Source of the DNA: Cyanobium gracile PCC 6307
Lineage (GTDB): Bacteria; Cyanobacteriota; Cyanobacteriia; PCC-6307; Cyanobiaceae
Direction of reading: 5' to 3'
NCBI RefSeq assembly: GCF_000316515.1
Contig: NC_019675.1
Coordinates: 434,001 to 498,000, forward strand
DNA length: 64,000 bases
Part shown: piece after piece, positions 28,876 to 37,396 of the stretch
Position numbering within the stretch: the stretch's first letter is position 1
Layout: every line of letters begins with the position of its first letter
Notes under the pieces: model-generated
The model's database searches: none
What the model was told of the DNA's origin: nothing
What the model saw: the letters and a program-made list of their open reading frames with translations, nothing else
Program-made: the position numbers and the translations under genes

Positions 28876-30279
28876 GGGGGCCCCTTCGGAGAGCCGCAGC
28901 CAGCGGATGACTCGCGGCAGGGTCAGCCCCTGCACCAGGAGGTTGATCACCACGACGCAGAAGACGATGCCCCCGGCGTTCCTCACCAGGCTGGGCACGG
29001 TGGCCGGGTCGATGCCGCGCACCTGGGGGATGGCCTCCACCATCACGAAACTGAGGGCGAGGGGAACGGTTCCGCGCAGACCGCACCAGGACACGAGCAG
29101 GGACTCGCGCCGATCGAAGGGGGAGAACCGCTGCAGCAGCAGAATGCTCACCGGTCGGGCCACCAGCATCATGGCGATGGCGACGATGATGCCCTCCGGC
29201 ACCGAGGGAAGCAGCGCCCGGGGATGGACGCTGAGTCCGAAGATCAGGAACACGGTGATCTCGGTCATGGTGTTGAACGGCAGCAGGGTCTGCTGCAGGG
29301 CCCCCGGTGTGATCCGTTCGTTGCTGTAGGGAAGATTGCTGAGCACCAGGCCGGCCATGTAGGCGCTGATGAAGCCGGATCCCCCCAGCAGCTCCGCCAG
29401 GCCATAGGAGATCAGGCCAATGGAGATGCCAAGAATCAGCAGCTGGCTCGGATCCCGCACCAGCCGGTTGAGGCTGAAGCGGCCGATGTAGCTCACGCAC
29501 ACCCCGACGAGCAGGCCCGAGCCGATCTTCTGCAGGAACGTCTGCAGCTGCTCCAGCACCACCGTGTGGCCACTGCTGCCGCCATCGATGCTCGTCAGGC
29601 CGATCACCAGGCCGAGGAAAAGAATGCCGGTGGGATCGTTCACCGCCGATTCGAACTGCACCAGGGCCGCCAGCTTCGGCGGGATCGCCTTCTGCAGTGA
29701 CTGCAGCACATTCATGGTGGCTCCCGCATCGGTGGAGCCCAGACAGGCGGCGATCAGCATGGCCACCGCCAGCGGCATCTGCTGGAAGCCCAGTTCGATG
29801 CCGCCGGCATCGGGGGAGGCCACGAGCCAGATGATCACCCCCAGCAGCAGGCTGGAGAGGATCACCCCGCCCACCGCCAGGATGATGCCGTACTCGAGGA
29901 AACCGCGGATCGAGCGGATGTCGGTCTCGAGGCCGGCGTTGAACAGCAGAATCGACAGACTCAGGGCCTGCAGTCGCAGGATCGTGTCCTGGCTGAACAG
30001 GGTGACCGAGGGGTTGATCAGCAGCCCGAACAGCAGCACGCCGAGGATGGCCGGGACCCCGATCTTCAGGGAGAAGCGGCTGATGGCCAGGGTGCCGAGA
30101 AAGATGCCCCCGACCGTCACCATCATCAGCGGCAACGGCACCACACTGGGAGGAATCGCCGGCCGCAGCAGGCTCATCCCGGTTCCGTGGCCCAGGCCGG
30201 CCTCCGCCGTGGCCAGCCAGCAATGGAGCCCAACGGCGAGTGGCGGGGACAGCGGAGGAACCCAATCCGGCGGCGTCAT
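28864..30279 (-). CDS. Sodium/proton antiporter, CPA1 type
   Basis: 471 residues with about twelve membrane helices. The conserved STDAGAT and FESAVNDPTGI stretches (the ND pair of CPA1 exchangers) are present near residues 165 and 195, and WCGLRGTVPLAL near residue 400 is the helix common to NhaP-type proteins. It exchanges Na+ or K+ for H+. ATG at 30279 overlaps the stop of the upstream DMT gene by ATGA. Confidence 0.9.
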   Translation of the reverse strand: MTPPDWVPPLSPPLAVGLHCWLATAEAGLGHGTGMSLLRPAIPPSVVPLPLMMVTVGGIFLGTLAISRFSLKIGVPAILGVLLFGLLINPSVTLFSQDTILRLQALSLSILLFNAGLETDIRSIRGFLEYGIILAVGGVILSSLLLGVIIWLVASPDAGGIELGFQQMPLAVAMLIAACLGSTDAGATMNVLQSLQKAIPPKLAALVQFESAVNDPTGILFLGLVIGLTSIDGGSSGHTVVLEQLQTFLQKIGSGLLVGVCVSYIGRFSLNRLVRDPSQLLILGISIGLISYGLAELLGGSGFISAYMAGLVLSNLPYSNERITPGALQQTLLPFNTMTEITVFLIFGLSVHPRALLPSVPEGIIVAIAMMLVARPVSILLLQRFSPFDRRESLLVSWCGLRGTVPLALSFVMVEAIPQVRGIDPATVPSLVRNAGGIVFCVVVINLLVQGLTLPRVIRWLRLSEGAPSAP

Positions 30280-31190
30280 CGTACGGGCGGCTCCCGTGCC
30301 GATTCCATCGCTGAGCCCACTCCGGGGGGCTTCCGAAGAGCGATCAGTGTGGCCACCAGGATCAGGCCCGCCCCGCCGGCGGTGGGCAGATCGATGGGTT
30401 CTCCGAAGATCCACCAGCCCCAGAGGGCGGCGAATCCCACCTGCACGTAGCTGATCGCCGTGGCCCGGGCCGCCGGCAGCTGAATGAGCGCCCGGGTGAG
30501 ACCCACCTGGCCCAGCTGGGTGAACACCCCCACCGCCACCAGCCAGAGCAGCTCGGGCGGTGTGGGCAGTACCGGCTCCAGCAGCACCGCCGGCAGGCTG
30601 AGGGGAACGGCCACGAGTGGGAAGTAGAGGATGATCACGGACGGATGCTCGCTCTCCGCCAGGCGCCGCACGCTCACGTAGGCCACGGCGGTGAGCAGGG
30701 CGCCGGCCACCGCCACCAGCACCCAGGTTGCGGGCAGGGGGGCGCTGGCCGTGGGCCGGGCCACCAGCAGCACCCCCAGCCAGCCCAGTCCCATGGCCGC
30801 CAGCACCCGCCGCCCCAGCCGCTCGCCCAGCAGCAGCCAGGCCAGCAGCGCCGTGAAGGTGGGGTAGAGGTACTGGAGCACTGTGGCGGCGGCCAGGGGC
30901 AGGCGCACGACGGCGGCGTAGACGCAGAACAGGGCGGCACTGCCCACCAGACCCCGCAGCACCAGCAGCCCCCGGCGCTGCCCCCAGGGATCCACGCCGA
31001 TCCGGCGCACCATGGCGTAGCTCAGGGCCAGGCTCACCAGGGCCCGGGCCAGCACCACCTCGGCCAGCGGGAGACGGTCGCCCACCTGCTTGACCCCCAC
31101 CACCATCAGGCTGAAGGCGAGGGCGCTCAGCACCATCCAGGCCCCGGCCGGGAGGGCACCACCGCCGTCGGCAGGGCTGATTCGGTTCAC
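30276..31190 (-). CDS. DMT-family transporter (two EamA domains)
   Basis: 304 residues with ten hydrophobic helices in two EamA repeats; the second ends with FGEPIDLPTAGGAGLILVATL, typical of the family. Members export amino acids, nucleosides or other metabolites; the substrate is not readable. A GTG at 31190 is used; ATG 31136 is an alternative. It is co-transcribed with the antiporter and divergent from dnaG (127 bases between starts). Confidence 0.85.
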   Translation of the reverse strand: MNRISPADGGGALPAGAWMVLSALAFSLMVVGVKQVGDRLPLAEVVLARALVSLALSYAMVRRIGVDPWGQRRGLLVLRGLVGSAALFCVYAAVVRLPLAAATVLQYLYPTFTALLAWLLLGERLGRRVLAAMGLGWLGVLLVARPTASAPLPATWVLVAVAGALLTAVAYVSVRRLAESEHPSVIILYFPLVAVPLSLPAVLLEPVLPTPPELLWLVAVGVFTQLGQVGLTRALIQLPAARATAISYVQVGFAALWGWWIFGEPIDLPTAGGAGLILVATLIALRKPPGVGSAMESAREPPVR

Positions 31191-31317
31191 ACGGCGATCT
31201 CCAGCGGTGGTGGCAGGCCCCAGAATGGCGCCAGTCCGACCACCACCGCTGGTGGGTGCCGGCACCCGTTCCCCTTCACCCCTGCCCCCGGAGCCTGTCC
31301 TCCTTGAGCCTGCACCC

Positions 31318-33402
31318 TTGAACCTTCCCCGTCTCCACCCCCGCACGATCGAGGCCGTCAAGGAGCGGGCCGACATCGTCGATGTAGTGGGGGAGCACGT
31401 GGTGCTCAAGAAGAAGGGCCGTGAATTCGTTGGGATCTGCCCGTTCCACGACGACACATCCCCGTCGATGACGGTGTCGCCCGCCAAGCAGTTCTATTAC
31501 TGCTTCTCCTGCGGGGCCGGCGGCAACGCCATCAAGTTCCTGATGGAGCTGCAGCGCACCAGCTTCAGCGAGGTGGTGCTGGATCTGGCCCGCAAGTACC
31601 AGCTGCCGGTTGAGACCCTCGACGGTCCCCAGCAGGAGCGCCTGCGCCAGCAGCTCTCCCGCCGCGACCGGCTGCACCGGGTGCTGGCCCTGGCGGCGGG
31701 CTGGTTCCAGGGCCAGCTGCGCTCGTCGGAGGGGGCGGCGGCCCTCACCTACCTGCGCCAGAGCCGCGGCCTCAGCGAGACCACCCTCGAGGCGTTCCAG
31801 CTCGGCTATGCCCCGGCCGGCTGGGACGGCCTGCTGCAGCACCTCCAGCAGGTGGAGGGCCTCGGCCCCGACCTGTTGGAGGCGGCCGGCCTGGTGGTGG
31901 CCCGCAAGGGGGGCGGCGGCTTCTACGACCGCTTCCGCGACCGGGTGATGGTGCCGATCCGCGACCGCCAGGGCCGGGTGATCGGCTTCGGCGGCCGGGG
32001 GCTGGACGGGGCCGAGCCGAAATACCTCAATTCCCCGGAAACGGAGGTGTTCGAGAAGGGCAAGCACCTGTTCGGGCTGGATCGGGCCGCCGACGCCATC
32101 CGTCGCGATGACCGGGCCGTGGTGGTGGAGGGCTACTTCGACGTGATCGCCCTGCACGCCGCCGGCATCACCAATGCGGTGGCCGCCCTCGGCACGGCCC
32201 TCAGCTCCAGCCAGATCACCCAGCTGTGCCGCTGCTGCGACAGCCGGCGCCTGATCCTCAACTTCGACAGCGACGGGGCGGGCATCCGGGCCGCCCAGCG
32301 GGCCATCGGCGAGGTGGAGCAGCTGGCGCTGCAGGGCCAGCTGGAACTACGGGTGCTGCACCTGCCCGCCGGCAAGGACCCCGACGAGTTTCTCCAGCAG
32401 CACGGCCCGGGAGAGTACCGCTCCCTGCTGGACCAGGCCCCCCTCTGGCTCGACTGGCAGATCGAGCAGGTGCTCGAAGGCAAGGATCTGGCCCGCGCCG
32501 ACCAGTTCCAGCAGGCTGTCTCCGGACTGGTGCAGCTGCTGGGCAAGCTGCCCCAGTCGGCCGTGCGCAGCCACTACCTACAGCAGGTGGCGGAGCGCCT
32601 CTCGGGCGGTCAGGCCCGGCTGGCCATCCAGCTGGAGGAGGACCTGCGCCAGCAGGTCAAGGGCCAGCGCTGGCATGGCCGCTCGGCCCGATGGGAGCAA
32701 CCCGGGGAGGTGGGCCACCGGGAGCGGGCCGAGGCGGAGATCCTGCGCCTCTATCTGCACTGCCCCGCCTGGCGCGGCGTGATCCGCGCCGAGCTGCGGC
32801 GCCGGGAGCTCGATGACTTCGCCCTCCAGCACCACCGCCAGCTCTGGGCCGCGATCGGGGAGCTGGAGGAGGACAACCTGGGGGCCGGCCGGCTCGAGGC
32901 CGTCAACCGGGGCACCGATCCGGGGCTGGACCTGGCCGACCTCGATCTGCCCCGCCTGCTGGGCGACCGGCTGCTGGTGGAGCAGAGCGCCCTGCTCGGT
33001 CGCCTCACCCCCCTGCTGGAGCCCAGCGAGGTGCAGCGGCTGGCCCTGGCCCACCCACCGCTGCAGCTGCGGGGGGCCACGGCGTCGCTGGAGCGCCAGC
33101 GGGTGCTGCGCCGCTGCCGTCACCTGCTCGATGCCTGGTCGAGCCAGCGCCTCCAGACCCTCGAGCAGTGCATCGCCCGGCTGCTGGAGGAGGAGCGTGA
33201 CGCTCCCCCGCCGGCGGTCGCCCCCCCGGCGGCCGGCGCCGGCCTCGACATGGAGACCCGCATCCACGATCTCTTTGATGCGCTCAACGGCGACGCCCTG
33301 CGTTTCCAGGAGGCCTACTACGCCGAACGCCGCTACCTGAATCAGCTGGATGACGGCCGCCGCGCCGGCTACGAGGAGACCCTCACCGCCCCGGCCGCCT
33401 GA
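31318..33402 (+). CDS. dnaG: DNA primase DnaG
   Basis: 694 residues from a TTG at 31318 (LHPRTIEAVKERADIVDVV). The CHC2 zinc finger is Cys41, His44, Cys62 and Cys65 (CPFH and CFSCG). The TOPRIM catalytic part includes VVEGYFDVIAL near residue 270 and NFDSDGAG near 316. A C-terminal helicase-binding-type region follows. It makes RNA primers for the replisome. Upstream open frame is divergent-gene shadow. Confidence 0.96.
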   Translation: MNLPRLHPRTIEAVKERADIVDVVGEHVVLKKKGREFVGICPFHDDTSPSMTVSPAKQFYYCFSCGAGGNAIKFLMELQRTSFSEVVLDLARKYQLPVETLDGPQQERLRQQLSRRDRLHRVLALAAGWFQGQLRSSEGAAALTYLRQSRGLSETTLEAFQLGYAPAGWDGLLQHLQQVEGLGPDLLEAAGLVVARKGGGGFYDRFRDRVMVPIRDRQGRVIGFGGRGLDGAEPKYLNSPETEVFEKGKHLFGLDRAADAIRRDDRAVVVEGYFDVIALHAAGITNAVAALGTALSSSQITQLCRCCDSRRLILNFDSDGAGIRAAQRAIGEVEQLALQGQLELRVLHLPAGKDPDEFLQQHGPGEYRSLLDQAPLWLDWQIEQVLEGKDLARADQFQQAVSGLVQLLGKLPQSAVRSHYLQQVAERLSGGQARLAIQLEEDLRQQVKGQRWHGRSARWEQPGEVGHRERAEAEILRLYLHCPAWRGVIRAELRRRELDDFALQHHRQLWAAIGELEEDNLGAGRLEAVNRGTDPGLDLADLDLPRLLGDRLLVEQSALLGRLTPLLEPSEVQRLALAHPPLQLRGATASLERQRVLRRCRHLLDAWSSQRLQTLEQCIARLLEEERDAPPPAVAPPAAGAGLDMETRIHDLFDALNGDALRFQEAYYAERRYLNQLDDGRRAGYEETLTAPAA

Positions 33403-33461
33403 GGCCGGAATCCACTCGCCGCCAGCCGTTCTGCCTACAGTTTTGTTGGAGGCGAGGACCC

Positions 33462-34460
33462 ATGGCGTCATATCCGGCCTTTCCCGTCCCCCCCGATGAG
33501 GACCAGCGGCTCCGCGACCTTGAGCGCTACGGCCTCCTCGAGGCCGATAGCGATGAGCACTTCGAGCGGATCCTGGATCTGGCCGCCGCCCTCTTCCGGA
33601 CGCCCATCGTCGCCATCTCCCTGGTGGAGGCCGACCGTCAGTGGTTCCTGGCCAGCCGGGGCCTTGATGTGCGGGAAACCCCCCGTGAGATGGCCTTCTG
33701 CGCCCACGCCATCGTCCACGACGACGTGTTGGTGGTGCCCGATGCCCGCGCCGACGAGCGCTTTCGCAGCAACCCCCTGGTCTTCGCCGATCCCCACATC
33801 CGCTTCTATGCCGGTGCGCCGCTGCAGACGCCGGAGGGCCACAACCTCGGCACCCTCTGCGTCATCGACCGGGAGCCCCGGGACCTCAGCGCCGAGCAGC
33901 GCGCCGTGCTGCACCGTCTGGCCCAGCTGGCCATGCGGGAGCTGGAACTGCGGCGACTCGCCCACCTCTGCCCGGTCACCGGCCTGCCCACCCGCCACAC
34001 CTTCCTGACCATCGGCGAGCGGGAGTTCGCCCGGGCCCGCCGCGATCAGCACCCCCTGTCGCTGCTGCTCTTCGATGTCGACAATCTGCGGCTGATCAAC
34101 AACCGCTGGGGCCACGCCGCCGGCGACCGGGTGCTGGCCGATCTGGTCCAGCTGGCCCGCACCTTCCTGCAGGAGCAGGACTTCGCCGCCCGCGTCGGCG
34201 ATGGTGCGTTCGCCCTGCTGCTGGTGGACATCGCCGCGGATCAGGCGATGGCCCTGGCGGAGGCCCTCCGCACCGCCGTCGCCCATCTGCCCGGCGTGTA
34301 CACCCATTCCGACTTCCGCCTGCACATCAGTGGCGGCCTTACCGCCCTGGCCCCCCAGGATCACGGCTTCCCCGACCTGATCCTGCGGGCCGAGCGGGCC
34401 CTTGAGCTGGCCAAGGGCAACGGCCGCGACCAGGTCGCCAGCCTCTTCGAGCGCCCCTGA
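33462..34460 (+). CDS. GAF-GGDEF protein with a degenerate GGDEF site
   Basis: 332 residues. The GAF domain at about 25-160 has the YAGAPLQTPEGHNLGTLCVID signature of the large cyanobacterial GAF group. A GGDEF domain at about 170-330 keeps CPVTGLPTR and DVDNLRLINNRWGHAAGDRVL, but the active-site motif reads VGDGAF at residue 245, so the second Gly and the Glu needed to make cyclic di-GMP are altered. It is likely an inactive or regulatory version. ATG is 59 bases after dnaG. Confidence 0.88.
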   Translation: MASYPAFPVPPDEDQRLRDLERYGLLEADSDEHFERILDLAAALFRTPIVAISLVEADRQWFLASRGLDVRETPREMAFCAHAIVHDDVLVVPDARADERFRSNPLVFADPHIRFYAGAPLQTPEGHNLGTLCVIDREPRDLSAEQRAVLHRLAQLAMRELELRRLAHLCPVTGLPTRHTFLTIGEREFARARRDQHPLSLLLFDVDNLRLINNRWGHAAGDRVLADLVQLARTFLQEQDFAARVGDGAFALLLVDIAADQAMALAEALRTAVAHLPGVYTHSDFRLHISGGLTALAPQDHGFPDLILRAERALELAKGNGRDQVASLFERP

Positions 34461-34465
34461 GGGCC

Positions 34466-35746
34466 TCAGGCCCGCACCACCGGCACATCGCTCAGGCGGG
34501 TGGTGGCCGCCCGGGACAGGCGCGAGCGGCGCATCGTCCAGCGGGGCCGCAGGCCGCAGGCGGCCCACTGCACCGTGCCGCTGCCATAACGGCGGTTGAG
34601 GCCGTCGACGGCGGCCATCAGGGCCTCGCGCCGCCGCTGCTGCTCGGGAGGCAGCGGCACCAGCAGATGGTGCTGCAGCAGTTCCACCGGCTGCAGATCC
34701 TGCAGCAGCACACCCGCCTTCTGCAGCGGCTTGTGGGGCCGGAACAGCCGCTCGGCCAGGGGCAGGGCGGCGGCGAGCAGCACGGCGGTGTCGTTGCTGG
34801 GCAGCGGCAGACGGGCGGTGGCGGCGTTGGCGTAGAAGCGGGTGCCGTTGAAGGGGCTGCTGCGCACGAACACGGTGACGCTGCCCGCCCGCTGCCCCTG
34901 GCGGCGCAGCTTCTCACAGGCCCGGCTGAGGTAGGTGGCGATCGCCTGCCGCAGGCCCTCGAGGCTGGTGACCGGCTCGCTGAAGCTGCGGCTGACGCAG
35001 GTTTCCTGCTTCGCCGGCGGTACGGCCACCAGGGGCAGGCAGCTGTGGCCGCGCAGCTCCTGCTGCAGGCGCACCCCCACCACGCCACAGCGGTGCCGCA
35101 GTTCGCCGCTCGGCCTGTCGCGCAGGGCCCGGGCGTTGGCGATGCCCCGCAGGCGGCACCAGCGGGACAGTTTGCGGCCGATGCCCCAGACGTCCTCGAT
35201 GGCGATGGCCTCCAGCCAGGGGCCCGGATCCCCCGCCTGGCCCAGATCGAACACGCCGCCATGGGAGGGGTCGCGCTTGGCGATGCGGTTGGCGATCTTG
35301 GCCAGCACCTTGGTGGGGGCGATGCCCACCGCCACCGGCAGGCCCAGCTGGCGGCGCACCTGGCGGCGCAGGTCTTTCCCCCAGGCGGTGAGGTCGCCGT
35401 CGCCGGGCGGGCGGTGCAGGCGGCCGAAGGCCTCGTCGATGGAATAGACCTCCAGCTCCTCCACCCAGGCTTCGAGGCTGGCCATCAGCCGCTGGCTCAT
35501 GTCGGCGTAGAGGCCGTAGTTGGAACTGCGCACCACCACGCCGCGGCGTTCCAGGTCGTGGCGCACCTGGAACCAGGGGGTGCCCATGGGAATGCCCATG
35601 GCGCGGGCCTCGGCGCTGCGGGAGACGATGCAGCCGTCGTTGTTGGAGAGCACCACCAGGGGTTTGCCGATCACGGTGGGATCGAGGGCCGCCTCGCAGG
35701 ACGCGTAGAAGTTGTTGCCGTCGATCAGGACTGTGGCCTGGGCCAT
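34466..35746 (-). CDS. umuC: DNA polymerase V catalytic subunit UmuC
   Basis: 426 residues, Y-family. Catalytic Asp in VLIDGNNFYASCE near residue 8 and the Asp-Glu pair in YSIDEAFGRL near 102. The GIAPTKVLAKIANRIAK stretch and the C-terminal little-finger region are typical. It copies damaged templates. Its ATG lies 22 bases inside umuD, in the same operon, and upstream is a LexA box. Confidence 0.94.
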   Translation of the reverse strand: MAQATVLIDGNNFYASCEAALDPTVIGKPLVVLSNNDGCIVSRSAEARAMGIPMGTPWFQVRHDLERRGVVVRSSNYGLYADMSQRLMASLEAWVEELEVYSIDEAFGRLHRPPGDGDLTAWGKDLRRQVRRQLGLPVAVGIAPTKVLAKIANRIAKRDPSHGGVFDLGQAGDPGPWLEAIAIEDVWGIGRKLSRWCRLRGIANARALRDRPSGELRHRCGVVGVRLQQELRGHSCLPLVAVPPAKQETCVSRSFSEPVTSLEGLRQAIATYLSRACEKLRRQGQRAGSVTVFVRSSPFNGTRFYANAATARLPLPSNDTAVLLAAALPLAERLFRPHKPLQKAGVLLQDLQPVELLQHHLLVPLPPEQQRRREALMAAVDGLNRRYGSGTVQWAACGLRPRWTMRRSRLSRAATTRLSDVPVVRA

Positions 35747-36132
35747 CGACCTCCCGGCAGCGAACGGATCACGTGCAGGGCCACGCCCCAGAGGCGGTCG
35801 TCGTCGCTGCCGCCGAGGGCCAGGGGCGGGTAGGCGGGGTTGGCCGCCTCCAGCCACCAGCGCGGCCCCCGGCGGACCAGGCGCTTGAGGGTGAACCCCC
35901 CCTCCAGCAGGGCCACCACGATGCGGCCGGAGCGGGGAGCGACCCCCCGATCCACGACGAGCAGATCACCGTGGCGGATGCCGGCACCGACCATCGAGTC
36001 ACCGCAGACGCGCAGCAGCAGGCTGCGGTCGGGGTGGAGGTTCAGCTGGGCGTTGAGGTCGACCCCGGGGCCGTCCCCGCCGGGCCGGGGGTCGGCCGGG
36101 GGGTGCAGGTCGGGGTGGTGGGGATCGGGCAC
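35725..36132 (-). CDS. umuD: UmuD-like S24 peptidase subunit without cleavage site
   Basis: 135 residues from a GTG 26 bases after the LexA box, so the start cannot lie much further upstream. Catalytic Ser46 is in VCGDSMVGAGI and Lys83 in FTLKRLV. In E. coli UmuD the Cys24-Gly25 bond lies 15 residues before the R-I-D-L-N motif; here the matching place (about residue 9, LHPP) has no Ala-Gly or Cys-Gly, and the whole N-terminus is Pro/Asp/Gly-rich. The protein may therefore be made directly in a UmuD'-like form. Confidence 0.88.
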   Translation of the reverse strand: MPDPHHPDLHPPADPRPGGDGPGVDLNAQLNLHPDRSLLLRVCGDSMVGAGIRHGDLLVVDRGVAPRSGRIVVALLEGGFTLKRLVRRGPRWWLEAANPAYPPLALGGSDDDRLWGVALHVIRSLPGGRWPRPQS

Positions 36133-36158
36133 GGGCCCCGGGCGGCAGGCTTCACTCT

Positions 36159-36172
36159 AGTACGGATGTACT
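36159..36172. promoter_or_regulatory. LexA (SOS) box of the umuDC operon
   Basis: AGTACGGATGTACT has perfect inverted arms AGTAC/GTACT with a four-base centre, matching the known cyanobacterial LexA consensus of the AGTAC-N4-GTACT type. It ends 26 bases before the umuD GTG, so LexA bound here would block umuDC transcription until DNA damage. I found no second copy of this palindrome in the window. Confidence 0.88.
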
Positions 36173-36174
36173 GG

Positions 36175-36639
36175 TCAGTCCCCGTCCTCAAGCAGCAGCT
36201 GCTGGAAGGCGGTGTAGAGCTCCCGTTCGGTGTCGTCGGCCGGGGGTCGCCGCGTCGCCCCGCTCCGGGGGGTCTGGGCGGGACGGCGGGAGGCGGTCCC
36301 GGGGGAGGCGTCGGCGCCGGTGGGCTCCCTGCCCGGCTCGCCGTTTCGGGCGCCGGGCGCCCCGGGAGGGGGGGCGCTGGCGGCGGGAGGCGTCTCCAGC
36401 TGCCGCAGGCGCTCCAGCAGATGGGGGGGCACGCTGCCGTCGGCGCTGACGTTCATCAGGGCGCGGAACAGCTTCTGGGGGTCCTGCTCGGTCTCCACCG
36501 GATGGCGACGCTCAAGCGCCGAGGACCCGGGGGCAGGGGCGCCGGCGGCCGGGGTGGGGGGCGGCGGGGCGGGCAGCGGGCGGGGCAGCTGGCGGCCCAG
36601 GGCCTCCAGCCGCTCGCGGCTGCGGGCATCGAAGCTCAT
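36175..36639 (-). CDS. Hypothetical protein, Pro/Ala-rich, 154 aa
   Basis: A short helical start (FDARSRERLEALGRQL), a Pro-rich stretch, a conserved-looking centre QKLFRALMNVSADGSVPPHLLERLRQLE near residues 53-80, another disordered part, and a helical end (ERELYTAFQQLLLEDGD). No signal or membrane segment. No family recognised. The stop lies just upstream of the LexA box, on the same strand as umuDC. Confidence 0.65.
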   Translation of the reverse strand: MSFDARSRERLEALGRQLPRPLPAPPPPTPAAGAPAPGSSALERRHPVETEQDPQKLFRALMNVSADGSVPPHLLERLRQLETPPAASAPPPGAPGARNGEPGREPTGADASPGTASRRPAQTPRSGATRRPPADDTERELYTAFQQLLLEDGD

Positions 36640-36649
36640 CGGGGCGGAC

Positions 36650-37177
<528 letters not shown>

Positions 37178-37315
37178 CGGCGATGAAGCGGAGAAGGCCA
37201 GCCTAGGCAAGGGCTCCACGCCGCTCCAAGGCCCTGGGAGGGGTGCCGATGGTGACAGGGCGACTAGCGTGAAGCAGGACCGCAACGGCGGCCCGTTCGA
37301 TCTCCGCAACCATTG

Positions 37316-37396
37316 ATGACCAGGGACTTCCAGCCCAGGGACTTCCGGCGATCAGGGGCCAGTCGCTGGCCCCACAGCCCGGAGACGCGATGGTGA
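37316..37396 (+). other. Possible 26-codon upstream ORF before the EAL gene
   Basis: ATG at 37316 reads 26 codons (MTRDFQPRDFRR...) and ends in TGA at 37394-37396, overlapping the first codons of the EAL protein gene. It contains a 15-base-period duplication of CCAGGGACTTCC. It might be a leader peptide for the EAL gene, but there is no other support. Confidence 0.2.
37320..37346. repeat. Direct repeat CCAGGGACTTCC, two copies, period 15
   Basis: Copies at 37320-37331 and 37335-37346 in the intergenic region between the pentapeptide and EAL genes. The size suggests slippage duplication. Confidence 0.7.
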
